IMG/VR virus record: IMGVR_UViG_3300024518_000977
Span: 1 to 37,192 of that record
Strand: one strand, 5' to 3'
Source of the DNA: a virus
DNA: 37,192 bases
A program made the position numbers and the translations under genes. Position 1 is the first letter of the stretch. Every line of letters starts with the position of its first letter. Under the pieces are notes generated by a model that searched no databases, was not told where the DNA came from, and was given only the letters and a program-made list of their open reading frames with translations. Positions 26,108-32,571 of this stretch are shown one piece after another.

Positions 26108-26613
26108 CAACCAGCTCCTAGCATTTTGTTGACAGCCCAAGTTAAAACAGCTCCAGCCGCCACTATAAATAAACCATACATCATTATAGTCTTTGTTGAC
26201 GTTCCCTTGTTGTCAACCCGCATTTCTCCCACTTCATCATCTAGGGAGTTGTGTTTATTTTCCAGATCTGATATTTGATTTCGGGTCACAATCGCCGTCT
26301 GTGCAATGTTATCCCTTAGAATATTCATCTGTTCTGCCAGATTGACACTGTGTTTTATTGATTCAGATTCGATCTTTGAGTAGAGCTTGGTGGCTTCCTC
26401 TGTGAGCTTCTGTCCCATCCTCTCTCTGCCCTGAACTCCCTTTTCGATCACATCGTCAAGGACATCACGGATCTCTTTCTCAAGCTCTCTAACAGCTTTT
26501 GAGAGGTCTTCTTTAGTGACCCTGTTAAGCATCTTCTCGTCCATCACGGCGATACTGGCCAAGAGCTGATTAAGCAAAGTCATCAACTTCTCAAGACGTT
26601 CCTCGACTGTCAC
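26107..26613 (-). CDS. Coiled-coil protein with C-terminal membrane anchor (168 aa)
   Basis: The start is GTG 26613 with AGAGGAG upstream. Residues 1-130 are amphipathic, charged helix (coiled coil); residues 143-162 (IMMYGLFIVAAGAVLTWAVN) form one membrane helix. The topology would be a large cytoplasmic coiled-coil domain with a C-terminal anchor, or the reverse. It lacks kinase (H-box, ATP-binding), HAMP and chemoreceptor hairpin signatures. Translation is coupled to the receiver gene (TGATG), so the two proteins probably act together. Alternatives are a holin-related or membrane-scaffold protein. No family is recognised. Confidence 0.72.
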   Translation of the reverse strand: MTVEERLEKLMTLLNQLLASIAVMDEKMLNRVTKEDLSKAVRELEKEIRDVLDDVIEKGVQGRERMGQKLTEEATKLYSKIESESIKHSVNLAEQMNILRDNIAQTAIVTRNQISDLENKHNSLDDEVGEMRVDNKGTSTKTIMMYGLFIVAAGAVLTWAVNKMLGAG

Positions 26614-26651
26614 TTCAATCTCCTCTCACGGAACTGCTTAATATACCAGAT

Positions 26652-26993
26652 CTAAGATCTAGCCCACTCTCTTGTGTTCACTTCTTCGGCGGCTCTGGCC
26701 TTCTGAATTTGCTCATCTGCCAGCCAGCGGCCCTCTTCGTTCTGGATTTTCTGGCGGGTACGACGAATTGATTCAGGCGAAGGAAGGTCGTGCATGGACG
26801 ATCTCTCGGACATCTTCATCCATATTGGAACCTCTTCGTCTAAAGACTTCATTGACCGCATCAAGAAGTCGATATATTGGTTACGATGATAGTTTTTCCA
26901 AACAGACATAATCAAATACATATCGCAGTCTCTTGTGGCTGGTCGGTGTTCGAGACACCACTCCACTTGTTTCTTCGTTGTCTTCATATCCAT
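26652..26993 (-). CDS. Conserved-type phage protein with SPESIRRTRQKIQ motif (113 aa)
   Basis: The ATG overlaps the NinG-like stop (TAATG), with AGAGGA ten bases upstream. The N-terminal half is helical and holds LEHRPATRDCDMYLIMSVW; the C-terminal half has LPSPESIRRTRQKIQNEEGRWL. That last motif (ESIxRxRxxIQ) recurs in small phage proteins near recombination genes, usually annotated only as hypothetical. Basic residues in this helix may contact nucleic acid; this is a guess. It is in an operon with NinG, RecT and YqaJ, pointing to DNA metabolism. Confidence 0.68.
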   Translation of the reverse strand: MDMKTTKKQVEWCLEHRPATRDCDMYLIMSVWKNYHRNQYIDFLMRSMKSLDEEVPIWMKMSERSSMHDLPSPESIRRTRQKIQNEEGRWLADEQIQKARAAEEVNTREWARS

Positions 26994-27406
26994 TACAGTC
27001 CTCTTGCTTTCTTCATAGCTCTTGATTCTTTACGGTACATCTTCGCCATCTCATCGAACTCAAAGTCGTGGATCTTGGTGAAGCCGGACCTCTTCTTATC
27101 TAAAATTTCTATAACGTCATCCCCCCACTTAGCCTTCAAGCCGATGAGGTATCCAGCGGCATTTCCTTGGAGGTATGTATTGCAATGAGCGCATTGACCA
27201 TTGACGTTTCTCTCATCAAAATACAGAGAGTTGTATGTGACAGACCTTGGATAGTAGTGGCCAGCATGGAGCTTGCCTGTATCATTCGGATAGGTGACGA
27301 GGCGGCCACAAGATATGCACTTGCAGTACCCCCCCTCGGAATCCCTCAGTCTGATGTATTCAGCGAAGGCCCTCCAGCATTTACTTTTAGAGCTGGCTTT
27401 GGGCAT
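26993..27406 (-). CDS. NinG/Rap-like recombination nuclease
   Basis: 137 residues. The Cys/His set CKCISCG (Cys28, Cys30, Cys33), HAGHYYPR (His47, His50) and NGQCAHCNTYLQGN (Cys72, Cys75) is that of the lambda NinG (Rap) family. These zinc-binding, HNH-related proteins act on Holliday and D-loop junctions. The LYFDERNVNGQC segment before the second Cys pair is characteristic. It is shorter than lambda NinG (about 200 residues), lacking part of the N-terminus. It is co-transcribed with RecT and YqaJ and would resolve recombination intermediates or concatemer branches. Confidence 0.87.
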   Translation of the reverse strand: MPKASSKSKCWRAFAEYIRLRDSEGGYCKCISCGRLVTYPNDTGKLHAGHYYPRSVTYNSLYFDERNVNGQCAHCNTYLQGNAAGYLIGLKAKWGDDVIEILDKKRSGFTKIHDFEFDEMAKMYRKESRAMKKARGL

Positions 27407-27566
27407 CCGTCATATCTCTCTGGTGCATGACGACCATAGAATCTACGGCTGTCAGCTCGGCTTTCAGTTCTTGCCTTCTTAGTAACAGGTCTTTTAGTTT
27501 ATCTCTTGCGGCCTCAATTCTGAATCTTGACCGAATATCTTTATCTTGCTTAATTACGTTGTCCAC
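27387..27566 (-). CDS. Small helical hypothetical protein (59 aa)
   Basis: GTG 27566 is preferred: AAGGA lies five bases upstream and it overlaps the zinc-ribbon gene by 13 bp. The ATG at 27611 would overlap that gene by more than 50 bp. The product is a basic, Leu/Arg-rich helix (DKLKDLLLRRQELKAELTAV) without cysteine. It overlaps the NinG-like start by 20 bp. The function is unknown; short helical proteins between replication and recombination genes may be partners of either. Confidence 0.55.
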   Translation of the reverse strand: MDNVIKQDKDIRSRFRIEAARDKLKDLLLRRQELKAELTAVDSMVVMHQRDMTDAQSQL

Positions 27567-27724
27567 TTTTGTCCTTCTCTGACAATCCATGTATGTTTGC
27601 ATTCTTGGCAAAATACGGCTAGTCTCTCGTTGGTTTCATCGACAATAAAGAGTTCGTTAGGGCATCTACACAAATCCACTTCATAGTCTTCTTTACAGGC
27701 ATTATCCCAGAAATAGAGAATCAT
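27554..27724 (-). CDS. Small zinc-ribbon protein (56 aa)
   Basis: Found by translation. The ATG overlaps the stop of the replication-protein gene (ATGA). Four cysteines occur as CRC (19, 21) and CQEC (39, 42), with an extra Cys10 and His44, consistent with a zinc ribbon. The rest is acidic and aromatic. It fills what would otherwise be a 150-bp gap between coupled genes. It may bind nucleic acid or a protein partner; no family is recognised. Confidence 0.7.
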   Translation of the reverse strand: MILYFWDNACKEDYEVDLCRCPNELFIVDETNERLAVFCQECKHTWIVREGQKWTT

Positions 27725-28707
27725 TCTTTTTTATTTGCCAAATTTAGCAGTTCTTTGATTTTGTCTCTGCTCACTGGTCCACCCTGTTCCTCTAGTTCCT
27801 TCTTCCATTGTGCCTCTTGATCTTTCAGATTAGTAGATGACGAATTGACAGCACCTAGATCTGAGGATTTTTTCTTGGATTTCTTGAGACGATCAGAGAC
27901 GGCCCCTGAGATCAAATCTCTAGCATGGTCGACATCTGGTATTGCTTTGGATAGTTTTGGCCAGTAACGCAGCTCTCTGCCCTCCAGACGGTAAGCCTCG
28001 CACTGAGCCTTGACTGCCAAGAGAAGGTCGGACCCAGACAGTCCAGATCCACTGAGCTGGTAGCACCATGCTCTTGAAGCTGAATCCGTGGGCTTGTTCT
28101 CCAGCCACGCAGATACAGCCGTGATTATGTCAGCATCCGGCTCTTTTGCTTTGGGTGGTGTTTGAGTGGGGAACATAGGGTCAATGATCTGAGGTGTTTC
28201 AATCTCTCTCTCTTTTTTTGCTTTAGTTTTTTTAATAGAAGATGAAGAAGAAGAGGAAGATGAAGAGCCATTTTTTGCCATTGGCAAACCAATAGCAGAG
28301 CTATTAGCAGAATCATGGCTTTGCCACCTTGATATGGCTCCCTTTTTTCCAGCCTCAGATTTTGTTTTTGAGAACTCAGCTTGCTTCAATCTCTCTTTCA
28401 AAAGCCTCTTATTCGTCATGTAGTTAGGTTTCTCTGGGTGTTTGACGAACATCTCAGATATGTGCTTGATGATGTCAGAATACTCATCGCCGTCTCTTGG
28501 GGACCCAACCTCATTAAAATGATCGTAGTTTCCTAGCTTCATAAACTTGGTCGGGTCCTTTGGGATTCCGTCGTTGATCCAGTCGTGGCATAGCAGCTTG
28601 ATGTATATGCCAAGACACTCGTTTGACATAAGCATGGCTGTGCTATCGGTTAAAAGATCTTTGGGGTAGAACTGGAAGGCCGGAGCCTTCTGCTTCTCTT
28701 TCGTCAT
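27721..28707 (-). CDS. DUF1376-type replication initiation protein candidate
   Basis: 328 residues. The N-terminal FQFYPKDLLTDSTAMLMSNE then GIYIKLLCHDWINDGIPKDP is the DUF1376 signature (FYP.D...d...Ms..e.G.Y..Ll...W..g.iP), found in phage replication proteins of the lambda O/DnaT type. A run of ten serines (residues about 148-157, AGA-rich codons on the plus strand) and a Lys-rich stretch link it to a C-terminal helical region (ADIITAVSAWLENKP...) like the DNA-binding or helicase-loading parts of such proteins. The linker suggests flexible domains. It probably helps open the origin or recruit the host helicase. No helicase or polymerase gene is seen in the window. Confidence 0.8.
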   Translation of the reverse strand: MTKEKQKAPAFQFYPKDLLTDSTAMLMSNECLGIYIKLLCHDWINDGIPKDPTKFMKLGNYDHFNEVGSPRDGDEYSDIIKHISEMFVKHPEKPNYMTNKRLLKERLKQAEFSKTKSEAGKKGAISRWQSHDSANSSAIGLPMAKNGSSSSSSSSSSIKKTKAKKEREIETPQIIDPMFPTQTPPKAKEPDADIITAVSAWLENKPTDSASRAWCYQLSGSGLSGSDLLLAVKAQCEAYRLEGRELRYWPKLSKAIPDVDHARDLISGAVSDRLKKSKKKSSDLGAVNSSSTNLKDQEAQWKKELEEQGGPVSRDKIKELLNLANKKE

Positions 28708-28735
28708 TGTCTTCTCTTTCTTCTTACAGAATGGG

Positions 28736-29056
28736 TTACTTAACTATTTCAATCTTAGGCGCTTTGACCTTTACATATCTTCCCTCTAAAGCATGAAGCT
28801 CGTCAAGAGATTGTTGTATGTCAGCTTGCGCTCTGATTGATTCGACTGCATAGACCTGTAGGATTGTGGACATACGCCGGATCTTCTGGGCCAGAACATC
28901 ATGGAGGCCATCGGCGACCAGTAGTTGATGTCCAGTGTTCATTGTCCTGTTACAGTTCTCCACGATCCCAGCCGTCAATAAGGCGGTATTCTCCAGAGCC
29001 ATTACATATTCTCCAGCTGCCTCTTGCTTACTCATCTTTTTCATTTCCTGATCCAT
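28736..29056 (-). CDS. Helical hypothetical protein (106 aa) between RecT and the replication gene
   Basis: ATG 29056 has GAGGAG seven bases upstream and overlaps the RecT gene by 29 bp; a later ATG at 29032 is an alternative. The sequence is helical and fairly hydrophobic (EYVMALENTALLTAGIVENCN), with no transmembrane segment or zinc motif. The C-terminus is basic (GRYVKVKAPKIEIVK). The role is unknown, and its place in the operon suggests recombination or replication. Confidence 0.68.
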   Translation of the reverse strand: MDQEMKKMSKQEAAGEYVMALENTALLTAGIVENCNRTMNTGHQLLVADGLHDVLAQKIRRMSTILQVYAVESIRAQADIQQSLDELHALEGRYVKVKAPKIEIVK

Positions 29057-29882
29057 CAGTATTCTCCTCTTCTGTTGGTGTCCAATTTGTTTGATCTGGG
29101 AGATCCAATATCTTCCCAGATTCTAATTGTCTAGGGTCAACGTATCGAGTTGATTCGTCGGCCATGATAGCTTGTTGGCACTCCACTGATAAAGGGAGGG
29201 TCTTCGATAGTTGGATCAGCACAGTCTTTAAACACATTGAATCTGTGGCTGTGACCCAAGGTGATGTTTTGTAAAAACGTCCTTCTTTACTGTCATATGT
29301 CTTTGAGTGATTGCGGCCATGCTCCATACATTCCTCGAAGCTCATCACCTCGAACTCAGCGCCGCCAACCATCTTGGCTAGGACCCAGTAGGCAACTCTA
29401 GGCCCTCGTTCTCCCATTGTGCGCTTATGACGTAGGACTGAGTGAGTACCCTTCTCAAATTCAAAGTCGTCATTCTCATGGACCACTCCCCAAGATAGGG
29501 TCACAGCTTTGGCATGACGATAGAAGAGATCAGCGATTCCTTTGTAACCTAGTACAAATTGAACCTCTCGGATCTTTTTCCACTTTCCGTCTGGCTGCTT
29601 GCGGTTATTCCAGAATGGTAGGAGGTAGGCCCTACCGGCCACTGGCTCCAGCTTCAACTCGGCAGCCGTAAACATGGCTCCCATAAATGAGAGTGGAGTA
29701 CATTCCATAAGATCTGGATTGATCCGACAATCTGTTGAGATGATTCTGGCGAACCTTATAGCTTGGGATTCATCACCATCTAACATCTTTGTCATCTCTG
29801 GTATTGATCTTTCAATTAAGTTCGGGACCGATACCAGTTCAGTACCCTCGGCCTGAGTGGCCAGCTTTTCTGCTTGATTCAT
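29028..29882 (-). CDS. recT: RecT-family single-strand annealing protein
   Basis: 284 residues, the usual RecT size. The family signature is clear: RFARIISTDCRINPDLMECTP, then FMGAMFTAAELKLEPVAGRAYLLPF, VQFVLGYKGIADLFYRH, and SWGVVHENDDFEFEKGT. RecT forms rings and filaments on single-stranded DNA and anneals complementary strands. The acidic C-terminal tail (TPTEEENTDGSGNEKDE) is probably disordered. It lies directly after the YqaJ exonuclease gene, the classic exonuclease-annealase pair. This would give the phage its own recombination system for repairing or concatenating DNA. Confidence 0.96.
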   Translation of the reverse strand: MNQAEKLATQAEGTELVSVPNLIERSIPEMTKMLDGDESQAIRFARIISTDCRINPDLMECTPLSFMGAMFTAAELKLEPVAGRAYLLPFWNNRKQPDGKWKKIREVQFVLGYKGIADLFYRHAKAVTLSWGVVHENDDFEFEKGTHSVLRHKRTMGERGPRVAYWVLAKMVGGAEFEVMSFEECMEHGRNHSKTYDSKEGRFYKTSPWVTATDSMCLKTVLIQLSKTLPLSVECQQAIMADESTRYVDPRQLESGKILDLPDQTNWTPTEEENTDGSGNEKDE

Positions 29883-29883
29883 T

Positions 29884-30804
29884 TTAATCCTCCTTCTTAC
29901 TGGATTTTTCTACAACTCGAAGAACTCTCGTCGAAGTTGTCTTTGTATATCTATCATAAATTCCGTCTTCTTTCATCTTCTTTGTGTCAACAGAATTTCT
30001 TTCTTGGTATTTCCAAGTTATTTTATGCTGGCCTGTTTCGATGCCTACGTTGTCGCCGATCATCTGCTTGAGTGAGTTCTCGGCTTGACTGACATCCACG
30101 TTGATGTCTTTGATCTGGGCCTTGCCTTCCATCCTATCTACAGACAACTGGTTTACATGAAGCTCGATCTCACAGTCATCTACCTGTATCATCTCTTCAT
30201 TGCGTGATTCAGGGTGAAGCTCAATGAGCGTGTCATGGTCAGCAGACAGAGCCATCGGAGCTTGCTTCAATAAAACGAAGTCTTCCCAGAATTCTTTCAC
30301 GGCTGCCACCTGAGTATCAAATAATGCTTGTGAAAAATTAAGCAGCTTATGTCGGAACATCTGGCCGCCGATAAGTACGGCAATGTGTCCCACCTTTTTA
30401 CCCACAATTCCCAGATACCAATTAAGCTGGAGGAAATACTCGTCGGGGATCTCGTCCCCATCCCACTCCTTGGCCTTCCAGCCTGAGCAAGTCTTACACT
30501 CAAGGATCTCTCCTCCCACGATCCAGCGGTCAATGTGCGCTTTCATGTAGGGATATTCTGGATGGGTGAAGTCTCGGTTATCCACTTGGACCTTCTTGCC
30601 TGTAGCCTTGGAGAACTTCTTAGCTACAAAGTCTTCAAGCTCTACTCCCAGCTCCATAGCCTCATTCATTACGAAGTCGTCTGGAATACTCTGGGTCTTT
30701 AAGGCCCACGTTTTAAGTGGAGTGGACCAGCGGCTCAGTCCCATGATGGCAGCCACATCGGACCCGCCTACGAACTCATGCCTATTTACTGTTGGGTCAA
30801 TCAT
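29884..30804 (-). CDS. YqaJ-type viral recombinase (5'-3' exonuclease)
   Basis: 306 residues. GGSDVAAIMGLS (13-24) is the YqaJ-family start. The PD-(D/E)XK nuclease core follows: GVELEDFV (Glu57), KAHIDRWI (Asp92), ILECKT (Glu102, Lys104) and FLQLNWYL (Gln127). The C-terminal 120 residues form an extra helical/beta region not needed for the nuclease. It degrades one strand of double-stranded ends so the adjacent RecT can load. The start ATG overlaps the upstream stop (ATGA) of the small zinc protein at 30801. Confidence 0.95.
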   Translation of the reverse strand: MIDPTVNRHEFVGGSDVAAIMGLSRWSTPLKTWALKTQSIPDDFVMNEAMELGVELEDFVAKKFSKATGKKVQVDNRDFTHPEYPYMKAHIDRWIVGGEILECKTCSGWKAKEWDGDEIPDEYFLQLNWYLGIVGKKVGHIAVLIGGQMFRHKLLNFSQALFDTQVAAVKEFWEDFVLLKQAPMALSADHDTLIELHPESRNEEMIQVDDCEIELHVNQLSVDRMEGKAQIKDINVDVSQAENSLKQMIGDNVGIETGQHKITWKYQERNSVDTKKMKEDGIYDRYTKTTSTRVLRVVEKSSKKED

Positions 30805-30944
30805 TTATCTAAGCCTTTCACAAACTTGTTGATCTTTCGTTTCTCTTTAACCCATCTCTTCTGTTGACACTTCCGGCCACAATATTTTTGCCAGACGGTC
30901 CTCGGAGAGAATGGAGCCTTACACTCTTCGCATTTAGTTGTCAT
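30801..30944 (-). CDS. Small basic zinc-finger protein (47 aa)
   Basis: Found by translation. ATG 30944 has GGGAG nine bases upstream, and the ATG overlaps the previous gene's TGA (ATGA). The stop overlaps the YqaJ start the same way. Cysteines CEEC (5, 8) and CGRKC (22, 26) form a C2-C2 treble-clef-like finger with FSPRTVWQKY between them. The tail is Lys/Arg-rich (KRWVKEKRKINKFVK). This fits a small nucleic-acid-binding protein, perhaps a partner of the exonuclease. The specific family is not named with certainty. Confidence 0.75.
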   Translation of the reverse strand: MTTKCEECKAPFSPRTVWQKYCGRKCQQKRWVKEKRKINKFVKGLDK

Positions 30945-31153
30945 GCTAATCTCCCTAACTTGACTGTAATCCTGTCAGCTCTCTTCTCTTCATCTTCTTT
31001 GATGCGGTCCAGTGTATTGATGACATCATCCCAGTTCGTACAGTAGTGTTCCACTCGGTTAGCCGTGGCTATGATGTTGCTGGAGCTTATGGTCTCCAGT
31101 CGAGCGTTGACCCTCCAGCCAGTCTCCCCCTCAGTGATTTCAATTTTTAACAT
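30941..31153 (-). CDS. Small hypothetical protein (70 aa)
   Basis: The ATG at 31153 overlaps the preceding stop (TAATG). The 70 residues have an N-terminal beta hairpin-like LKIEITEGETGWRVNARLE and a C-terminal charged helix (DRIKEDEEKRADRITVKLG). The central VEHYCTNWDDVINTL segment is typical of small phage early proteins. Both ends are coupled to neighbours. The function is unknown. Confidence 0.65.
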   Translation of the reverse strand: MLKIEITEGETGWRVNARLETISSSNIIATANRVEHYCTNWDDVINTLDRIKEDEEKRADRITVKLGRLA

Positions 31154-31311
31154 TACTTACCTTTCTTTCTTTGGTTTTCGATTACTTCTAGAGCTAGACG
31201 TAGGGCAGTCTTAAACTCTTCTTTGTTCTTTGTACCCTTTTTGCCAAGAACTCGGTACTTATGCGGCTGCCGTACCTCTTGGTTTATGGCTTGCACCTTC
31301 TTAATGGTCAT
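31153..31311 (-). CDS. Small basic hypothetical protein (52 aa)
   Basis: Found by translation. The start ATG overlaps the upstream TGA (ATGA) and the stop overlaps the next ATG (TAATG), so the frame is well supported. The sequence is very basic (MTIKKVQAINQEVRQPHKYR, then GKKGTKNKEEFKTALRLALE) with a C-terminal helix. Nucleic-acid binding is plausible from charge alone. No family is recognised. Confidence 0.7.
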   Translation of the reverse strand: MTIKKVQAINQEVRQPHKYRVLGKKGTKNKEEFKTALRLALEVIENQRKKGK

Positions 31312-31628
31312 ATGGCTACCTCGATTCCGTTGGCTAGTTGAGTGGCTGCCACCTTGGCGTCAGCCTCGTTGGTGAACTGTTGGAACTCGGTCCCATCAGC
31401 GGTTCCTACTTTGCCATCTTCCTTGGCCTCTCGAACACTGTAGAGGCGCTTGCCGGTATGGGTGCTTCCAACAAATTGTTCGCTGGTGATAAAGAAGACG
31501 CCACCCTTGCCATAGAAGGCTTTGTAGTGGGTCTTGCTTTTGAAGAAGTCTATCGTCTCCTTGTCAAAGAAGTGGTGTCCGATAGCGTTGTTCTTTTTGA
31601 TTATCTCTTCGATTGTTTTAGCTTTCAT
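31308..31628 (-). CDS. Conserved-type small phage protein (106 aa)
   Basis: It starts at ATG 31628, overlapping the upstream stop (ATGA). The residue pattern NAIGHHFFDKETIDFFKSKTH, FYGKGGVFFITSEQF, and GKRLYSVREA recurs in small phage and plasmid accessory proteins: a helix, a beta-hairpin with an FFITSE-like stretch, then a YSVRE strand. The domain is about 100 residues in those cases. Its role is not established; related genes occur in early or accessory regions. Confidence 0.68.
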   Translation of the reverse strand: MKAKTIEEIIKKNNAIGHHFFDKETIDFFKSKTHYKAFYGKGGVFFITSEQFVGSTHTGKRLYSVREAKEDGKVGTADGTEFQQFTNEADAKVAATQLANGIEVAI

Positions 31629-31966
31629 GCTTCCACCTTTCCAGCGGCTATGATTACCGCATTAACTAATTTCTTTCCCTTGATGATTTCTTTAGCGGCT
31701 TCAATGGCCTTGGCCCTGTTGCCTTTAGTGTTGCGGCCCTTCATTACAGCGGCCCTTGCTTGGCTGCCGTAGAGTAGTGCCAGTCCGTCGTCGTATTTGA
31801 CGGTTCGGTATCCGGCTCCGGTTTCAATGGTCACTTTGTTGGCCCAGATGTTGAACTGTCCCTTGTTGTGGCCCACCGTATTGAGAATCAGATTCTCCCC
31901 AGTGGTGTTTTTTGCGAGGACATTACCATCAAGGTCTTGGATTTCTTGGTAGATTGTCTTGGTCAT
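31625..31966 (-). CDS. Hypothetical protein (113 aa)
   Basis: ATG 31966 has AAGGAG seven bases upstream, ten bases after the previous stop. The N-terminal half is beta-like (YQEIQDLDGNVLAKNTTGENL), followed by a Lys/Ala-rich helical C-terminus (AKAIEAAKEIIKGKKL) and no cysteines. The family is not recognised. It is coupled to the following gene by ATGA. Confidence 0.65.
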   Translation of the reverse strand: MTKTIYQEIQDLDGNVLAKNTTGENLILNTVGHNKGQFNIWANKVTIETGAGYRTVKYDDGLALLYGSQARAAVMKGRNTKGNRAKAIEAAKEIIKGKKLVNAVIIAAGKVEA

Positions 31967-31976
31967 CTTGGTCTCC

Positions 31977-32153
31977 TTACAGTCCGTGGTTAATGAATAA
32001 TGCGGTTAGGTCAATAAGCTGGCCGTCTTTCGCTTCCTTGGCGAAGTCCTCTCGCTGTTGCTTGAGTTCTTCCTTGGTGTATTCCCGATCTGTGTCGTAG
32101 GTGACTAGATCTTTGCCTTCTTTGGTCTTAACTATCTTCTTACCGTTAGTCAT
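31977..32153 (-). CDS. Small charged hypothetical protein (58 aa)
   Basis: ATG 32153 is chosen: it comes one base after the stop of the gene at 32155 and has GGAAGG upstream. The ATG at 32183 would add 10 residues within the upstream gene. The product is highly charged (KKIVKTKEGKDLVTYDTDREY, helix EELKQQREDFAKEAKDG) and ends hydrophobic (LIDLTALFINHGL). The function is unknown. Confidence 0.6.
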   Translation of the reverse strand: MTNGKKIVKTKEGKDLVTYDTDREYTKEELKQQREDFAKEAKDGQLIDLTALFINHGL

Positions 32154-32154
32154 T

Positions 32155-32322
32155 TTATAAATCCCTTCCATTGTGTTCGACATCAGCTAGGCCGAGGGCT
32201 ATTGTGTAGGCTTTGTTGGCTTTCACGCCGAGAGTGGCCGCCGCCTTTTGTTGTGCTTCGTATTGAGTTTCCGCTTGGATCTCAACTTTCCTTCCGTTGT
32301 GGATTGCGATGTAAGTTCTCAT
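32155..32322 (-). CDS. Small conserved-type phage protein (55 aa)
   Basis: Found by translation. The start ATG overlaps the upstream TGA (ATGA). The sequence MRTYIAIHNGRKVEIQAET, then YEAQQKAAATLGVKANKAYT, resembles a short phage family in which a beta hairpin precedes a SYxAQxKAA helix and a KKxYxV strand. The family has no known function. It is the second gene after promoter P1, so probably strongly expressed early. Confidence 0.72.
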   Translation of the reverse strand: MRTYIAIHNGRKVEIQAETQYEAQQKAAATLGVKANKAYTIALGLADVEHNGRDL

Positions 32323-32516
32323 TTCACACCCAGCATTCTCTTGGCTTCCGTCTCGTCCATCTGGTACTTGGTGGCGATTCCAGTAGCGAACTCCATCATG
32401 CCTTCGGTGTTGGCTCCATAGTGGAGCTTGAGTATTGCCTTGGCTTGGATCATTTTAGTGACCGCTTGTTCAAGGTTTTTTTCCATGAGGCCGACTGCCT
32501 CTTCTTTCTTAGCCAT
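32319..32516 (-). CDS. Small hypothetical protein (65 aa), first gene after promoter P1
   Basis: ATG 32516 with AAAGGAG upstream, about 26 bases downstream of the P1 -10 element, so it is the leader gene of the long leftward operon. The product is helical with no cysteine (EEAVGLMEKNLEQAVTKMIQA) and a C-terminal ETEAKRMLGVK tail. There is no membrane segment. The function is unknown. A first position after a consensus promoter implies high early expression, often seen for host-takeover proteins. Confidence 0.7.
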   Translation of the reverse strand: MAKKEEAVGLMEKNLEQAVTKMIQAKAILKLHYGANTEGMMEFATGIATKYQMDETEAKRMLGVK

Positions 32517-32541
32517 TTTGGCTCCTTTCTCTTACACCTGT

Positions 32542-32570
32542 ATTCTACGCAATGCATAGACACCTGTCAA
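32542..32570 (-). promoter_or_regulatory. Promoter P1, leftward (recombination/replication operon)
   Basis: On the minus strand: -35 TTGACA (32570-32565), 17-bp spacer GGTGTCTATGCATTGCG, -10 TAGAAT (32547-32542). The octamer ACAGGTGT occurs just after the -10 (32541-32534) and again overlapping the -35 (32567-32560). The -35 lies directly after the stop codon of the upstream cluster. Confidence 0.92.
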
Positions 32571-32571
32571 C

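Noticed and set aside
27567-27611. Longer start for the 59-residue gene
   Set aside because: It would lie inside the zinc-ribbon gene 27554-27724, whose ATGA coupling and four cysteines support that frame. GTG 27566 has its own AAGGA.
28238-28270. Possible repeat array or CRISPR-like element
   Set aside because: It is a simple trinucleotide-rich run encoding ten serines in the DUF1376-type protein, without spacers.
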